Source: Croceimicrobium sp965656185
GTDB taxonomy: Bacteria; Bacteroidota; Bacteroidia; Flavobacteriales; Schleiferiaceae
Length of the DNA stretch: 64,000 nucleotides
Direction of reading: 5' to 3'
Assembly (NCBI GenBank): GCA_965656185.1
Contig: CBFHJH010000004.1
Coordinates: 1-64,000 of the forward strand
The position numbers and the translations under genes are program-made. The notes below the pieces were generated by a model. It saw only the letters and a program-made list of their open reading frames with translations, did not search any database and was not told the DNA's origin. Shown piece after piece: positions 42,679 to 52,277 of the stretch. Each line of letters opens with the position of its first letter. Within the stretch, counting starts at the first letter, position 1.

Positions 42679-43551
42679 ATGAAAAGATTAGCCACTTTAT
42701 TTTTACTAAGTACTTTTTTCTTGTCCGCCTGTAATCAGGAAGTAAAGGAAGAAAATTTACGCCTCAAGGAAGAACTTGCTTCCATTAAGCAAGAAAGCGC
42801 CGAACAGGACTCTACCATTAGTAATTTCGTAGAAACCTTCGATCTCGTGCAAAATAATTTGGATTCGATCCGTCGCCGCGAAGATGCCATTCGTGAAGTG
42901 AGTTCGGGCAATTTAGAAACAACCTCTAATGCGCGTGAAAAAGTACTTTCTGATGTTGAGGCGATCAATCAATTGTTGATCGACAATAAAGCGGCATTGG
43001 AAAACTTAAAGCGTGACCTAAGCAATAGCAAAGCCCAAGGCCGAAAATACTTGCGTATGGTAGAAAGCTTGAATCGTCAGATCCAAGCAAAAGACGAAGA
43101 AATCGCCATCCTGAAAGAGGAGCTCACCAGCCTCAACTTCAAAATGGATCAGCTGAACTCTCGCGTAGGCATGTTGCAAGAAGTGGGCATGGCGCAGAAA
43201 AAAGTGATCCAAGAACAGGACCAAGCCTTACACACCGCCTATTACACCACCGGTACTTACAAAGAACTGGAAGAAGCCGGAGTAGTTGATAAGGAAGGTG
43301 GCTTTATCGGTATTGGTCGCACCAAGACCCTGGCCGATGATTTCAATAAAGATTACTTCACCAAGGTGGACATTCGCGAAACCAGCTCCATTCCCTTCGG
43401 AAGTGATTACAAGAAAGTAGAATTAATTACAAACCATTCCAGCGATTCGTACGTATATGAAAAAAATGACGAATTAATAAGCGGCATAAAGATTACGAAC
43501 AGCGAAGAATTCTGGAAAAATTCGAAATATCTCGTAATTTTGTTGGATTAA
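42679..43551 (+). CDS. Predicted coiled-coil lipoprotein, unknown function
   Basis: 290 residues. The lipobox FFLSAC gives Cys18. Residues 20-190 are almost continuous coiled coil (NLRLKEELASIKQE, DEEIAILKEELTSLN), then a small globular end (about 195-290; EEAGVVDKEGGFIGIGRTKTL, SDSYVYEKNDELISG). Similar lipoproteins of unknown role occur across Bacteroidota. The coiled coil could span the periplasm from the outer membrane. It is ten bases downstream of pgi. Confidence 0.75.
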   Translation: MKRLATLFLLSTFFLSACNQEVKEENLRLKEELASIKQESAEQDSTISNFVETFDLVQNNLDSIRRREDAIREVSSGNLETTSNAREKVLSDVEAINQLLIDNKAALENLKRDLSNSKAQGRKYLRMVESLNRQIQAKDEEIAILKEELTSLNFKMDQLNSRVGMLQEVGMAQKKVIQEQDQALHTAYYTTGTYKELEEAGVVDKEGGFIGIGRTKTLADDFNKDYFTKVDIRETSSIPFGSDYKKVELITNHSSDSYVYEKNDELISGIKITNSEEFWKNSKYLVILLD

Positions 43552-43587
43552 TCGCCAATCTCTCCCTGCTTCCACTGAAATGGAATA

Positions 43588-44067
43588 ATGAAAGTAAGTA
43601 ACAAGAGTTTCTTTATTGCAATGCGTTATGTATTGCTAGTATTGTTGGCTGGAATTGTATTTGATATAGCTCTTTCTCTTCTTCCAGGCAGTTTATCGGA
43701 CCTTTTTCCCAACCACGAATTGGCCCTTACCGCCCTCGTGCTAATTGTTTTATTGGGGTTATTTCGATTCAGCTTTTTCTCCTATGAAGATGAATACGAA
43801 ATTATCCACATCGATACCAAAAGCTTGGTATTTGGGATGTTTGAGAGCCCACGCCACAAACACTATGAGTTTGCCAAGATCATTTTAGCCGATTATTCGG
43901 TAGAAAAAGGCTTATTCAAATACAAGTTAACTCTCACCGTAAACTCAAGTACCGGCGACAAGAAATTACGTCATTTCGACCTCTTCTTCCTCAACAAGAA
44001 AAAGCGAGACTACGTTGAAAATTCGCTTAAATTGGTTTTAGAGAAAAATAAAAGCCAAAGCGTCTAA
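43588..44067 (+). CDS. Small membrane protein, unknown function
   Basis: 159 residues. Two hydrophobic helices (about 8-30 and 44-66) separated by a short loop are followed by a soluble domain with YEDEYEIIHIDTKSLVFGMFE and HKHYEFAKIILADYSVEKG, resembling a PH-like beta domain. No family recognised. It is more AT-rich than its neighbours. It stands between the coiled-coil lipoprotein and a four-helix membrane protein, on the same strand. Confidence 0.65.
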   Translation: MKVSNKSFFIAMRYVLLVLLAGIVFDIALSLLPGSLSDLFPNHELALTALVLIVLLGLFRFSFFSYEDEYEIIHIDTKSLVFGMFESPRHKHYEFAKIILADYSVEKGLFKYKLTLTVNSSTGDKKLRHFDLFFLNKKKRDYVENSLKLVLEKNKSQSV

Positions 44068-44092
44068 GTGATTTCAGCAATTCGATAAACTT

Positions 44093-44100
44093 TACCTTTG
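44093..44100 (+). promoter_or_regulatory. -7 element of the four-helix membrane protein gene
   Basis: TACCTTTG matches TAnnTTTG, 18 bases before the ATG at 44119. The TTG inside it is an in-frame codon that would otherwise be read as a start. Confidence 0.55.
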
Positions 44101-44118
44101 CGCAAAAGTTTATTGAAC

Positions 44119-44550
44119 ATGTACACTGGTCTTCAACACGCACATTCTGGTTTAGCCTATTTACTTTTAGCCTTCTTAGGCATTAGCACGATCTTGTTTC
44201 TCGCTAAATCCAAAAGCGCTAAATTCAGTAAGACAGATAAAAGGTTGGCTTTGATCACCCTGATCATCAGCCATATTCAATTAATACTAGGTTTTTCAGT
44301 TTATTTCATCGGACCTAAGGGCTATGCTTTCCTTTCGGCCGATAATGTGATGAGTGACCCTACCCTTCGCCTTTATGCCGTGGAGCACGTAAGTGTAATG
44401 CTAATCGCCATTGCCCTTATTACGGTAGGTTATTCTCGCGCCAAGAGAGCAACTGAAGACACTAAAAAATTTCGCAGCTTAGGCATCTTCTACGGGATTG
44501 GCTTAATCCTAGCCTTATCTCGTATTCCTTGGGATGCTTGGCTATCCTAA
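44119..44550 (+). CDS. Four-helix membrane protein, cytochrome b-like
   Basis: 143 residues with four membrane helices (about 8-28, 44-66, 84-106, 118-140). Histidines H8/H10 in LQHAHSG, H48 near LIISHIQL and H88 in AVEHVSVM fall in or near helices and could ligate heme, which is why homologues are often labelled cytochrome b; this is not shown directly. Start set at the ATG after the promoter. It precedes hflX by three bases. Confidence 0.75.
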   Translation: MYTGLQHAHSGLAYLLLAFLGISTILFLAKSKSAKFSKTDKRLALITLIISHIQLILGFSVYFIGPKGYAFLSADNVMSDPTLRLYAVEHVSVMLIAIALITVGYSRAKRATEDTKKFRSLGIFYGIGLILALSRIPWDAWLS

Positions 44551-44553
44551 TAT

Positions 44554-45753
44554 ATGCTTGAAAAGAAAACAAAATTTACCCACCGTCGCGAAAAGGCGGT
44601 CCTCATTGGCGTGGTTAGTCAGTACCAAACCGAAGAACGCCTCGAAGAATATTTAGACGAATTAGCCTTTTTGGCGGATACGGCCGGGGCAGACGTGCAA
44701 AAGCGCTTCTGGCAAAAATTGGACAAAGCCAATCCGAAGACCTTTCTAGGTAGCGGTAAGATCCAAGAAATAGCGGCCTACATCAAAGCAGAAGAGATCG
44801 ATCTGGCCATCTTCGACGATGAGCTTTCACCCTCACAGATAAAGAATGTAGAACGCTTGTTCGACACTAAGGTCTTGGATCGAACCAATTTGATCCTTGA
44901 CATCTTTGCCGCCCGTGCCCAAACCTCCTATGCCCGTACCCAGGTAGAATTGGCCCAGTACCAATATCTCCTGCCACGACTTACCAATATGTGGACCCAC
45001 CTTAGTAAACAAAAGGGTGGTATTGGTATGAAAGGACCAGGGGAACGCGAGATCGAAACCGACCGTCGGATCATACGCGATAAGATCAGTCTGCTTAAAA
45101 AGCAATTGACCAAGATCGATAAACAGATGGCAGTGCAACGCTCTAACCGTGGAAGCATGGTGCGAGTGGCTTTGGTAGGCTATACCAATGTGGGGAAATC
45201 GACTTTAATGAACTTACTGAGTAAGTCCAAGGTTTTTGCCGAGAACAAATTATTTGCCACCCTAGACACTACCGTTCGCAAGGTGGTTATCCATAACCTG
45301 CCTTTCTTGTTGAGCGATACCGTAGGTTTCATCCGCAAACTCCCCACCCAATTGGTAGAATCCTTTAAATCTACTCTGGATGAAGTGCGAGAAGCGGATG
45401 TCTTGTTACACGTAGTAGACATATCACACCCTAACTTTGAAGAACATTTGGAAACGGTAGATCGTACCGTTGCCGAAATAGATGGACAAGAAAAGCCCAC
45501 CATTATGGTCTTCAATAAGATCGATGCCTATCAGCCCGAACACCGCGATCCGGACGACCTGAGTGAACCGGAAAACAATCGCCATTTCAGTCTCGATGAG
45601 TGGAAATCGACTTGGTTTGCACGCACCGATAGGCAAGCGGTATTCATTTCGGCTACCGACAAAGAGAATATCGACGATCTAAAAAACCGACTGTATGAAA
45701 CGGTAGCGGAAATACACGCCCGCCGTTATCCCAATAACAACTTTTTATTTTAA
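44554..45753 (+). CDS. hflX: Ribosome-associated GTPase HflX
   Basis: Splits stalled or idle 70S ribosomes after stress, using GTP. 399 residues: N-terminal HflX domain (about 1-190; FLGSGKIQEI, FDDELSPSQIKN, GPGERE), then the G domain with P-loop GYTNVGKST, switch DTVGFI and NKID. Start follows the upstream gene by three bases and maeB follows five bases after the stop, so it is inside an operon. Confidence 0.96.
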   Translation: MLEKKTKFTHRREKAVLIGVVSQYQTEERLEEYLDELAFLADTAGADVQKRFWQKLDKANPKTFLGSGKIQEIAAYIKAEEIDLAIFDDELSPSQIKNVERLFDTKVLDRTNLILDIFAARAQTSYARTQVELAQYQYLLPRLTNMWTHLSKQKGGIGMKGPGEREIETDRRIIRDKISLLKKQLTKIDKQMAVQRSNRGSMVRVALVGYTNVGKSTLMNLLSKSKVFAENKLFATLDTTVRKVVIHNLPFLLSDTVGFIRKLPTQLVESFKSTLDEVREADVLLHVVDISHPNFEEHLETVDRTVAEIDGQEKPTIMVFNKIDAYQPEHRDPDDLSEPENNRHFSLDEWKSTWFARTDRQAVFISATDKENIDDLKNRLYETVAEIHARRYPNNNFLF

Positions 45754-45758
45754 GAATC

Positions 45759-48026
45759 ATGGCCGCTAAGATCAAAAAGAAAGACACCCTCGCTTACCAT
45801 CAGGAAGGCAGACCGGGTAAAATTGAAGTGGTACCCACCAAACCGAGTAATTCGCAAAGGGACCTCTCTATTGCTTATTCGCCAGGGGTAGCTGACCCTT
45901 GTATGGAGATCCATGATGACGTAGAAAACGTTTATAAATACACGGCTAAAGGAAACCTAGTGGGCGTGATCTCTAATGGCACCGCCGTACTAGGACTAGG
46001 AGATATTGGTCCGGAGGCGAGTAAGCCCGTAATGGAGGGAAAAGGGGTTTTATTCAAGATCTTCGCCGACATTGATGTATTCGACATCGAAATAGATCAA
46101 AAGGATCCGCAGAAATTCGTGGAAACCGTAAAGGCTCTCGCCCCCACTTTTGGCGGTATCAATTTAGAGGATATTAAAGCCCCAGATTGTTTCTACATCG
46201 AGGAGAAACTAAAGGAAGAGCTTGATATCCCTGTAATGCACGACGACCAGCACGGTACGGCGATCATTACCGCCGCGGCACTTTACAATGCAGCCGAATA
46301 CGTAAAAAAGGAGCTCAAAGACCTAAAGGTGGTCTTTAATGGAGCTGGCGCCAGTGCTAGCTCTTGTGCTAAATTATTTATCTCTTCCGGCGTAAAGCCT
46401 GAGAACCTCTTAATGGCCGATAGCAAAGGTATTATCAATACCCGCCGTGAAGACCTCAATAAAGAGAAGCAGTTTTTCCAAAGGGAAACCGAACACGATA
46501 CCTTAGAAGAGGCTTTAAAAGGGGCCGATGTTTTCGTAGGTCTCTCGGTGGGTGGAATTCTTAGCCCCAAAATGATCCGCAGCATGGCCAAGGATCCGAT
46601 TGTCTTTGCCTTAGCGAACCCTACTCCCGAGATCAATTACCACGAAGCCAAGAAAGCTCGTAAAGACGTGATCATGGCCACGGGTCGCTCCGATAACCCT
46701 AATCAGGTTAACAATGTCTTGGGCTTCCCCTTCATCTTTAGGGGAGCCTTGGATGTACGAGCGCGAAAGATCAACGAAGAAATGAAATTGGCCGCCGCTC
46801 AGGCCATAGCTGATCTCGCTAAAGAAACCGTGCCTGAAATCGTGAACTTGGCTTATAATGAAACCAATTTACAGTTCGGCCCCGATTACATCATTCCCAA
46901 GCCTTTCGATCCACGCTTGATCGTACAAGTGGCCAGCGCAGTAGCAAAAGCGGCGATGGACAGCGGCGTAGCACGTAAGCCTATCAAGGACTGGGATGCC
47001 TACCAAGAAAGCTTATTAAACCGCCTCGGACGCGATGATAAATTCATCCGCCTCGCTCAAGAGAAAGCCAGCAAAAACCCACAGAGGGTAGTGTTGGCAG
47101 AAGGAGATGAGCTCAAAACATTAAAAGCGGCTCAGATCGTGGTAGACGAAGGTTTGGCTCGGCCTATTCTGTTAGGACGCCGTAAGAAGATCGAAGCCCT
47201 CATTACCGAGCATGGCTTGGAAGATATTTCACATCTACCGGTGATCGACCCCCATGAAGAGCCCGAGCGCAGCGAAGCTTATGCCCAAATGCTCTTCGAA
47301 AAACGTCAGCGCAAGGGCATTACCCTATACGAAGCCCGTAAATACATGCGCGATCGTAATTATTACGGAGTAGCCATGACCCAAATGGGAGACGCCGATT
47401 GCTTTGTTTCGGGCACCACCCGTCGTTATTCGGAGGTCATAAAACCCATTTTTAAGATCATGGGCACCGCGCCTGGAGTAGATCGCATTGCCGGCATGTA
47501 TATCATGCTAACTAAACGCGGTCCGATGTTCTTTGCCGACACCACAGTGATCAAAAACCCGAATGTAGATGATGTCGTACAGATTACCCGCTTATTAGCT
47601 CAGGCTATCAAGCGCATCAACCTGGTACCTAAGATCGCTCTCTTGGGTTACAGTAATTTCGGCAGTAATCATGGCGATGAGAATGCAGATATCATGTCTA
47701 AGGCTACCGACATCTTGCACCATGAAAATCCAGAGCTCATCGTAGACGGTGAGTTACAAGCGAATTTCGCCCTCGATCGTGATCTTTTGAAAGAAAACTT
47801 CCCTTTCAGCACGCTTGTAGACCGCAAGGTCAATGGTTTTGTATTCCCCAATCTAGCGGCAGGGAATATTGCCTATAAAATGTTGCAGTCTTTCGAAGCG
47901 GCCGAAGCCTTGGGGCCATTATTGATCGGTGCAAGTAAGCCAGCACACATACTTCAGATGGGAGCATCGGTGCGAGAAATCGTAAATATGATTACCTTAG
48001 CTTGTGTGGACGCACAAACCCGATAA
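45759..48026 (+). CDS. maeB: NADP-dependent malic enzyme with phosphotransacetylase-like domain
   Basis: Oxidative decarboxylation of malate to pyruvate, giving NADPH. 755 residues: malic enzyme domains (about 1-430) with SIAYSPGVADPC, HDDQHGTAI and FNGAGASASS, then a C-terminal phosphotransacetylase-like domain (about 430-755; PQRVVLAEGDE, GANSxGL replaced here) that in this family is regulatory, responding to acetyl-CoA, and not itself catalytic. This fused form is normal in bacteria. Confidence 0.96.
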   Translation: MAAKIKKKDTLAYHQEGRPGKIEVVPTKPSNSQRDLSIAYSPGVADPCMEIHDDVENVYKYTAKGNLVGVISNGTAVLGLGDIGPEASKPVMEGKGVLFKIFADIDVFDIEIDQKDPQKFVETVKALAPTFGGINLEDIKAPDCFYIEEKLKEELDIPVMHDDQHGTAIITAAALYNAAEYVKKELKDLKVVFNGAGASASSCAKLFISSGVKPENLLMADSKGIINTRREDLNKEKQFFQRETEHDTLEEALKGADVFVGLSVGGILSPKMIRSMAKDPIVFALANPTPEINYHEAKKARKDVIMATGRSDNPNQVNNVLGFPFIFRGALDVRARKINEEMKLAAAQAIADLAKETVPEIVNLAYNETNLQFGPDYIIPKPFDPRLIVQVASAVAKAAMDSGVARKPIKDWDAYQESLLNRLGRDDKFIRLAQEKASKNPQRVVLAEGDELKTLKAAQIVVDEGLARPILLGRRKKIEALITEHGLEDISHLPVIDPHEEPERSEAYAQMLFEKRQRKGITLYEARKYMRDRNYYGVAMTQMGDADCFVSGTTRRYSEVIKPIFKIMGTAPGVDRIAGMYIMLTKRGPMFFADTTVIKNPNVDDVVQITRLLAQAIKRINLVPKIALLGYSNFGSNHGDENADIMSKATDILHHENPELIVDGELQANFALDRDLLKENFPFSTLVDRKVNGFVFPNLAAGNIAYKMLQSFEAAEALGPLLIGASKPAHILQMGASVREIVNMITLACVDAQTR

Positions 48027-48046
48027 TCAAACCTAAAAATCTCGAA

Positions 48047-48850
48047 ATGAACATCTTACTTCCCACCGACTTCTCGGATAATGCTGATAAAGCAACCGAA
48101 ATTGCCTTCCGCCTGGCCAAAGACTCTGGGGGTAAGGTAACCATACTTCACGCCTACGATTTACCGTATTCAGATCGATCCATGAGCACTTCACTTTTGG
48201 AGGTCATGAAAGAAAACGCCGAGTCGAATATGGCCGAATTTGAGAAAAAGGTAAAGGCGGATTACGGCGCTAATTACGACGTTCAAGTGCGTTTGGGCAA
48301 TCCCATCCGTTTGATCCATGAGGTTTCGAATACCGATGCGATCGATATGGTAGTTATGGGCACCAAAGGCGCCAGTGGTTTAGAAGAGATCTTGATCGGC
48401 TCCAACGCCGCTTCGGTAATTCAAAATACCAATAAGCCCGTGTTGATCATTCCACCTCAAGCGGAACTAAAAGAAGTTAAGAAGATCGTTTTCGCCAGTG
48501 ATCTCGATCCAAAAGTTAAGGCACAACCGCTAGAACGACTACGCGAATTTGCCCTTGCCAATAAAGCAAGTATCGACATCGTACACGTACAAGGCGAAAA
48601 AGCGCCGGTTACCGGAAGCCGTGATTTTTACAGTGCTAACCTCAAAGGTGTAGAGCACGGATTTACCATTTTGCGCAATGAAAATGTGGAGAAGGCGATT
48701 ACCGATGAAGCCCTTAAAGAAAAGGCCGATATCGTAGCCGCCATCACCAAACGTTATGGTTTCTTCGAGGGACTCTTTCACCGCAGTATGACCAGCCGCT
48801 TGGCTTATCACAGCACCTTACCGCTATTGGTACTCCATGAACCAAAATAG
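48047..48850 (+). CDS. Universal stress protein, two Usp domains
   Basis: 267 residues. Two tandem Usp domains: the first (about 1-142) has ILLPTDFSDNADKA, DMVVMGTKGASGLEEILIGSNAASVI with the ATP-binding GxxG type loop; the second (about 147-267) is more degenerate (KKIVFASDLDPKVKA, HRSMTSRLAYHSTLPLLVL). Such proteins bind ATP and aid survival under stress; specific role unknown. The ATG MNILLPTD is the right start; a longer frame overlaps maeB. Confidence 0.93.
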   Translation: MNILLPTDFSDNADKATEIAFRLAKDSGGKVTILHAYDLPYSDRSMSTSLLEVMKENAESNMAEFEKKVKADYGANYDVQVRLGNPIRLIHEVSNTDAIDMVVMGTKGASGLEEILIGSNAASVIQNTNKPVLIIPPQAELKEVKKIVFASDLDPKVKAQPLERLREFALANKASIDIVHVQGEKAPVTGSRDFYSANLKGVEHGFTILRNENVEKAITDEALKEKADIVAAITKRYGFFEGLFHRSMTSRLAYHSTLPLLVLHEPK

Positions 48851-48885
48851 GCTTGAAAGGCTTATTTATTAGGAAGGAATAATGC

Positions 48886-49974
48886 ATGGAAATTGAAAAA
48901 CTATCGTCTTGGCTAAAGGTCAAGTCCGATCCCTTACTTATTGCCGGACCTTGCAGTGTAGAAAGCGAGGAACAAATGATGACCACCGCCCGCGGCTTAG
49001 CGGAAAGCGGTTTGGTTAGTGCCTTTCGGGGCGGTGTTTGGAAACCACGGACCAAGCCTGGTTCTTTCGAAGGCATTGGCAGTCCCGCATTAAAGTGGTT
49101 AAAGCAAGCTGGCGCTGAATTCGATCTACCGGTGATTACCGAAGTGGCCAACGCCCAACACGTCGAAGAAGCTTTGGCTGCCGATATCGATATCTTGTGG
49201 ATCGGAGCTCGCACTACGGTAAATCCCTTTTATATACAGGAAATTGCCGATGCCTTGGCTGGAGTGGATATTCCAGTGATGGTAAAAAACCCCATTCACC
49301 CCGAAGTGAAGCTCTGGCTCGGGGCCTTGGAACGCCTCAATAATGCTGGGATCCGTAAAATGGCTGCGATTCATCGCGGTTTTTACGCTTATCAAAGTCA
49401 GCCCTTTCGTAATGATCCAAAGTGGGAGGTTTTCTTTGAATTACGTCGTATGCTCCCCGATTTACCGGTACTCTGCGACCCAAGTCATATCGCCGGGAAG
49501 AGCGAGCTGATCGGAGAAGTTTGTCAAAGTGCTTTAGATCTAGGAATGGACGGCTTAATGGTGGAATCGCACTATGAACCAGCGAAAGCTCTAAGCGATG
49601 CACGTCAGCAATTAAGGCCCACCGACTTGGCCAGCGTTTACAAAGCACTAGAACATCGGGAGGAAGCCATTGACGACCGTCGCTTCATTGCCAAATTAGA
49701 AGAGCTGCGCTCCGAGATCGACACCATAGATCTTGAAATATTGAAATGGGTAGCTAAGCGCCTAACGGTAGCGGAGGCTATTGGGCCGGTTAAGTATCAA
49801 AATCAGGCAACCATTTTTCAAATGAAGCGTTGGTTCAAAGTATTGGAAAATCGAAAAGATCAAGCAAAAAGCATGCAGCTCGAGGATGAATTGGTGCACG
49901 AGCTTTTTCAATTACTGCACAAGTATTCGATCGATGCCCAAATAAAGAACCACGGAAATGAAAAACTTGACTAG
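48886..49974 (+). CDS. Bifunctional DAHP synthase / chorismate mutase
   Basis: Carries out the first step of aromatic amino acid synthesis and the step from chorismate to prephenate on one chain. 362 residues: DAHP synthase of the small KDPG-aldolase-like type (about 1-260; AGPCSVESEEQ, RGGVWKPRTKPGSFEG, VKNPIHPEVKLW, CDPSHIAGKSEL), then an AroQ-type chorismate mutase (about 270-350; RSEIDTIDLEILKWVAKR). The mutase probably also regulates the synthase through prephenate binding, as in other such fusions. It overlaps the yceI start by 17 bases. Confidence 0.95.
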   Translation: MEIEKLSSWLKVKSDPLLIAGPCSVESEEQMMTTARGLAESGLVSAFRGGVWKPRTKPGSFEGIGSPALKWLKQAGAEFDLPVITEVANAQHVEEALAADIDILWIGARTTVNPFYIQEIADALAGVDIPVMVKNPIHPEVKLWLGALERLNNAGIRKMAAIHRGFYAYQSQPFRNDPKWEVFFELRRMLPDLPVLCDPSHIAGKSELIGEVCQSALDLGMDGLMVESHYEPAKALSDARQQLRPTDLASVYKALEHREEAIDDRRFIAKLEELRSEIDTIDLEILKWVAKRLTVAEAIGPVKYQNQATIFQMKRWFKVLENRKDQAKSMQLEDELVHELFQLLHKYSIDAQIKNHGNEKLD

Positions 49975-50476
49975 CCTCCTACTCACCGCATTTGTTAGCT
50001 TAAATGTTTACGCCCAGAACAGTTCTGAGATCACCTTTGAAATCGACAATTTAAAATTCCGCACGGTAGAAGGGACATTTCAGGAAAGTAGCGCTCAAAT
50101 CAATATCGATCGCCAATCGCCTCAGCGATCTCAGTTGAAAATTTGCGTGGAAGTAGCTAGCATCAATACGGGTATTTCCATGCGGGATAATCATTTGCGT
50201 AGTGAAGACTTCTTTGCGGCCGAACAATTCCCCCAGATCTGTTTCACAGCAATAGACTTTGAACCGAAACAAGATGGCTTCTGGGCGATAAGCGGCAGCT
50301 TAAGTGTAAAAGGCAAGGACTATCCCTTGACCGTAGAAGCTCAACTGGCAGACGGTAGGCTAAAGAGCGAATTCGAAATTAGCCGTATCGACATTGGCGT
50401 GGGTAACGACTTCTCCACTTTTACCGCAGGAGAAATGGTGAAGCTTCAAGTCGATTACCCCTTGAACGATAACTAA
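49958..50476 (+). CDS. YceI family periplasmic lipid-binding protein
   Basis: 172 residues; signal peptide (about 1-20, cut after NVYAQ). YceI lipocalin-like barrel with SLNVYAQNSSEITFEIDN, IDRQSPQRSQLKICVEV, RDNHLRSEDFFAAEQFPQICF and GSLSVKGKDYPL, all typical. The family binds isoprenoid-type lipids. It is translationally linked to the aromatic-synthesis gene, which may relate to quinone supply; that link is inference. Confidence 0.92.
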   Translation: MKNLTSLLLTAFVSLNVYAQNSSEITFEIDNLKFRTVEGTFQESSAQINIDRQSPQRSQLKICVEVASINTGISMRDNHLRSEDFFAAEQFPQICFTAIDFEPKQDGFWAISGSLSVKGKDYPLTVEAQLADGRLKSEFEISRIDIGVGNDFSTFTAGEMVKLQVDYPLNDN

Positions 50477-50533
50477 ACATTTGGCAAGTAGCAATACTTG
50501 CTGCATCGTAAGGCTAAGGCTATCTTCGTCTGC

Positions 50534-52273
50534 TTGAAATCCAGACCTACATATCGTTGGCTTGCCCCAGAAAAGGCTCCAGAAAGTGAGATCAGAGAGC
50601 TAAAGAAAGCCCTAGATCTACCTGAGGCCATACTCCGTTTATTATGGCAGCGCGAGATTCGTAGTTTCGATGCGGCCAAGAACTTTTTCAAACCCTCCTT
50701 AGATGCATTGCATGATCCATTCTTGATGCAAGACATGGATAAAGCAGTTGCCCGAATCGATGAAGCTCGCAGTAAGCAGGAGAGAGTTCTGATTTACGGC
50801 GACTATGATGTCGATGGCACCACGGCGGTGGCTTTACTTAGTTCTTTCCTCGAAAAATTTGACTTGCAATTGGATGTTTATATCCCTGATCGCTACAAGG
50901 AGGGATATGGGGTTTCATTAGCTGGAATCGATTATGCGGCAGAAAATAATTTCAGCCTCATTATTGCTTTGGACTGTGGCATTAAGGCGATCGATAAGGT
51001 AAACTACGCTCTGCAAAAGGGGATCGATTTTATCATTTGTGATCACCACACCCCAGGACCCGAAATACCGCAGGCCCTTGCCGTACTGGACCCCAAAAGA
51101 AGCGATTGCCCATATCCATACAAAGGTCTGAGTGGCTGCGGTGTCGGTTTCAAGCTTAGTCAGGCCCTGAACTCACACTGGGCTGCACCCGAAGCTCTCC
51201 AGTGGGAACTACTCGATCTACTCGCCCTTAGTATTGGCGCTGATATTGTGCCGATGACGGGCGAAAATCGAATCTTGGCTTACTATGGCTTGCAGAAGAT
51301 CAACCAAGAGCCTAGTCCCGGGCTCAAGGCCTTATTAGAAGTAGCGGGAGCCGACCAAAAAAAGCTTACGATTAGCGATCTCGTTTTTATCCTCGCGCCA
51401 AGAATAAACGCTGCCGGTCGTCTAGACCATGGCCGAAGAGCAGTTGAATTATTGAAGGGTAAGGACCTTAGTCTTTTGGCGGAAATCGCCGCGGAGATCG
51501 ACCGTCGAAACGCCGAACGAAAAGATCTCGATCGTAATATTGCCAGCGAAGCGCTGGCCCAAGTGGAAGAAAAGATACCGAAAGACGCTTACAGTACGGT
51601 GGTATATGCTAGTCACTGGCATAAAGGAGTAATCGGGATCGTTGCTTCCCGTTTGATCGAGCACTATTACCGCCCTACCGTTGTATTAACCCAATCTGGC
51701 GACAAATGGGCTGGCTCCGCGCGTTCGGTCAATGGCTTTGATCTCTACGAAGCCCTAGAAGCATGCGAAGAGCAGCTTATTCAATTTGGGGGGCATCCAG
51801 CCGCTGCGGGTATGACCCTCAGTGAAAAACAATTAGAGCCTTTTAAGCAAGCATTCGAGAAGGCAGTGCGTGAACGTATCCGGCAGGAGCAAAGGCAACC
51901 TCAGATCAACTATGACCTCGAATTAGAGGCCAGTAGCATTAACCCAAAATTATACCGCCTCCTCCAGCGATTTGGCCCTTTCGGTCCGGAGAATATGTCG
52001 CCTGTAATCGTATGCCATTCCTTAGTTGACGTAGCAAGTAGAATAGTTGGTAAAGAAGGGGATCATCTTAAACTGAGTCTCTGCGACCCCGAAAGCGGCG
52101 TAATCTTGGAAGGAATCGGCTTTGGACTGGGCCCACTAATCGATCAAGTGCAAAAATCTTCCGGCCTCTCGGTGGCATTTCACCTAGAATTGAACGAATT
52201 TAGGGGTAATGTAAGTCTTCAAATGCGCGTATTAGACTTGAAGGAAAGTTCTGATATCGCCTTAAATAATTAG
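50534..52273 (+). CDS. recJ: Single-stranded-DNA-specific exonuclease RecJ
   Basis: A 5-prime to 3-prime single-strand exonuclease for recombination and mismatch repair. About 579 residues: DHH domain with YGDYDVDGTTA, LDCGIKA and CDHHTPG, then APRINAAGRLDHG, and DHHA1 with GGHPAAAGMTL, then an OB-like end. All metal-binding motifs are present. No ATG is available at the N-terminus; TTG at 50534 (KSRPTYRW) or TTG at 50498 are the candidates. I prefer 50534 because a TATCTTCG promoter-like element lies between them. Confidence 0.93.
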   Translation: MKSRPTYRWLAPEKAPESEIRELKKALDLPEAILRLLWQREIRSFDAAKNFFKPSLDALHDPFLMQDMDKAVARIDEARSKQERVLIYGDYDVDGTTAVALLSSFLEKFDLQLDVYIPDRYKEGYGVSLAGIDYAAENNFSLIIALDCGIKAIDKVNYALQKGIDFIICDHHTPGPEIPQALAVLDPKRSDCPYPYKGLSGCGVGFKLSQALNSHWAAPEALQWELLDLLALSIGADIVPMTGENRILAYYGLQKINQEPSPGLKALLEVAGADQKKLTISDLVFILAPRINAAGRLDHGRRAVELLKGKDLSLLAEIAAEIDRRNAERKDLDRNIASEALAQVEEKIPKDAYSTVVYASHWHKGVIGIVASRLIEHYYRPTVVLTQSGDKWAGSARSVNGFDLYEALEACEEQLIQFGGHPAAAGMTLSEKQLEPFKQAFEKAVRERIRQEQRQPQINYDLELEASSINPKLYRLLQRFGPFGPENMSPVIVCHSLVDVASRIVGKEGDHLKLSLCDPESGVILEGIGFGLGPLIDQVQKSSGLSVAFHLELNEFRGNVSLQMRVLDLKESSDIALNN

Positions 52274-52277
52274 TGTT

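Noticed and set aside
45759..48026. maeB carrying a phosphotransacetylase domain as a novel fusion
   Set aside because: This architecture is standard for bacterial NADP malic enzymes.
48886..49974. DAHP synthase-chorismate mutase as a novel fusion
   Set aside because: This order is already known from Bacteroidota and other bacteria.
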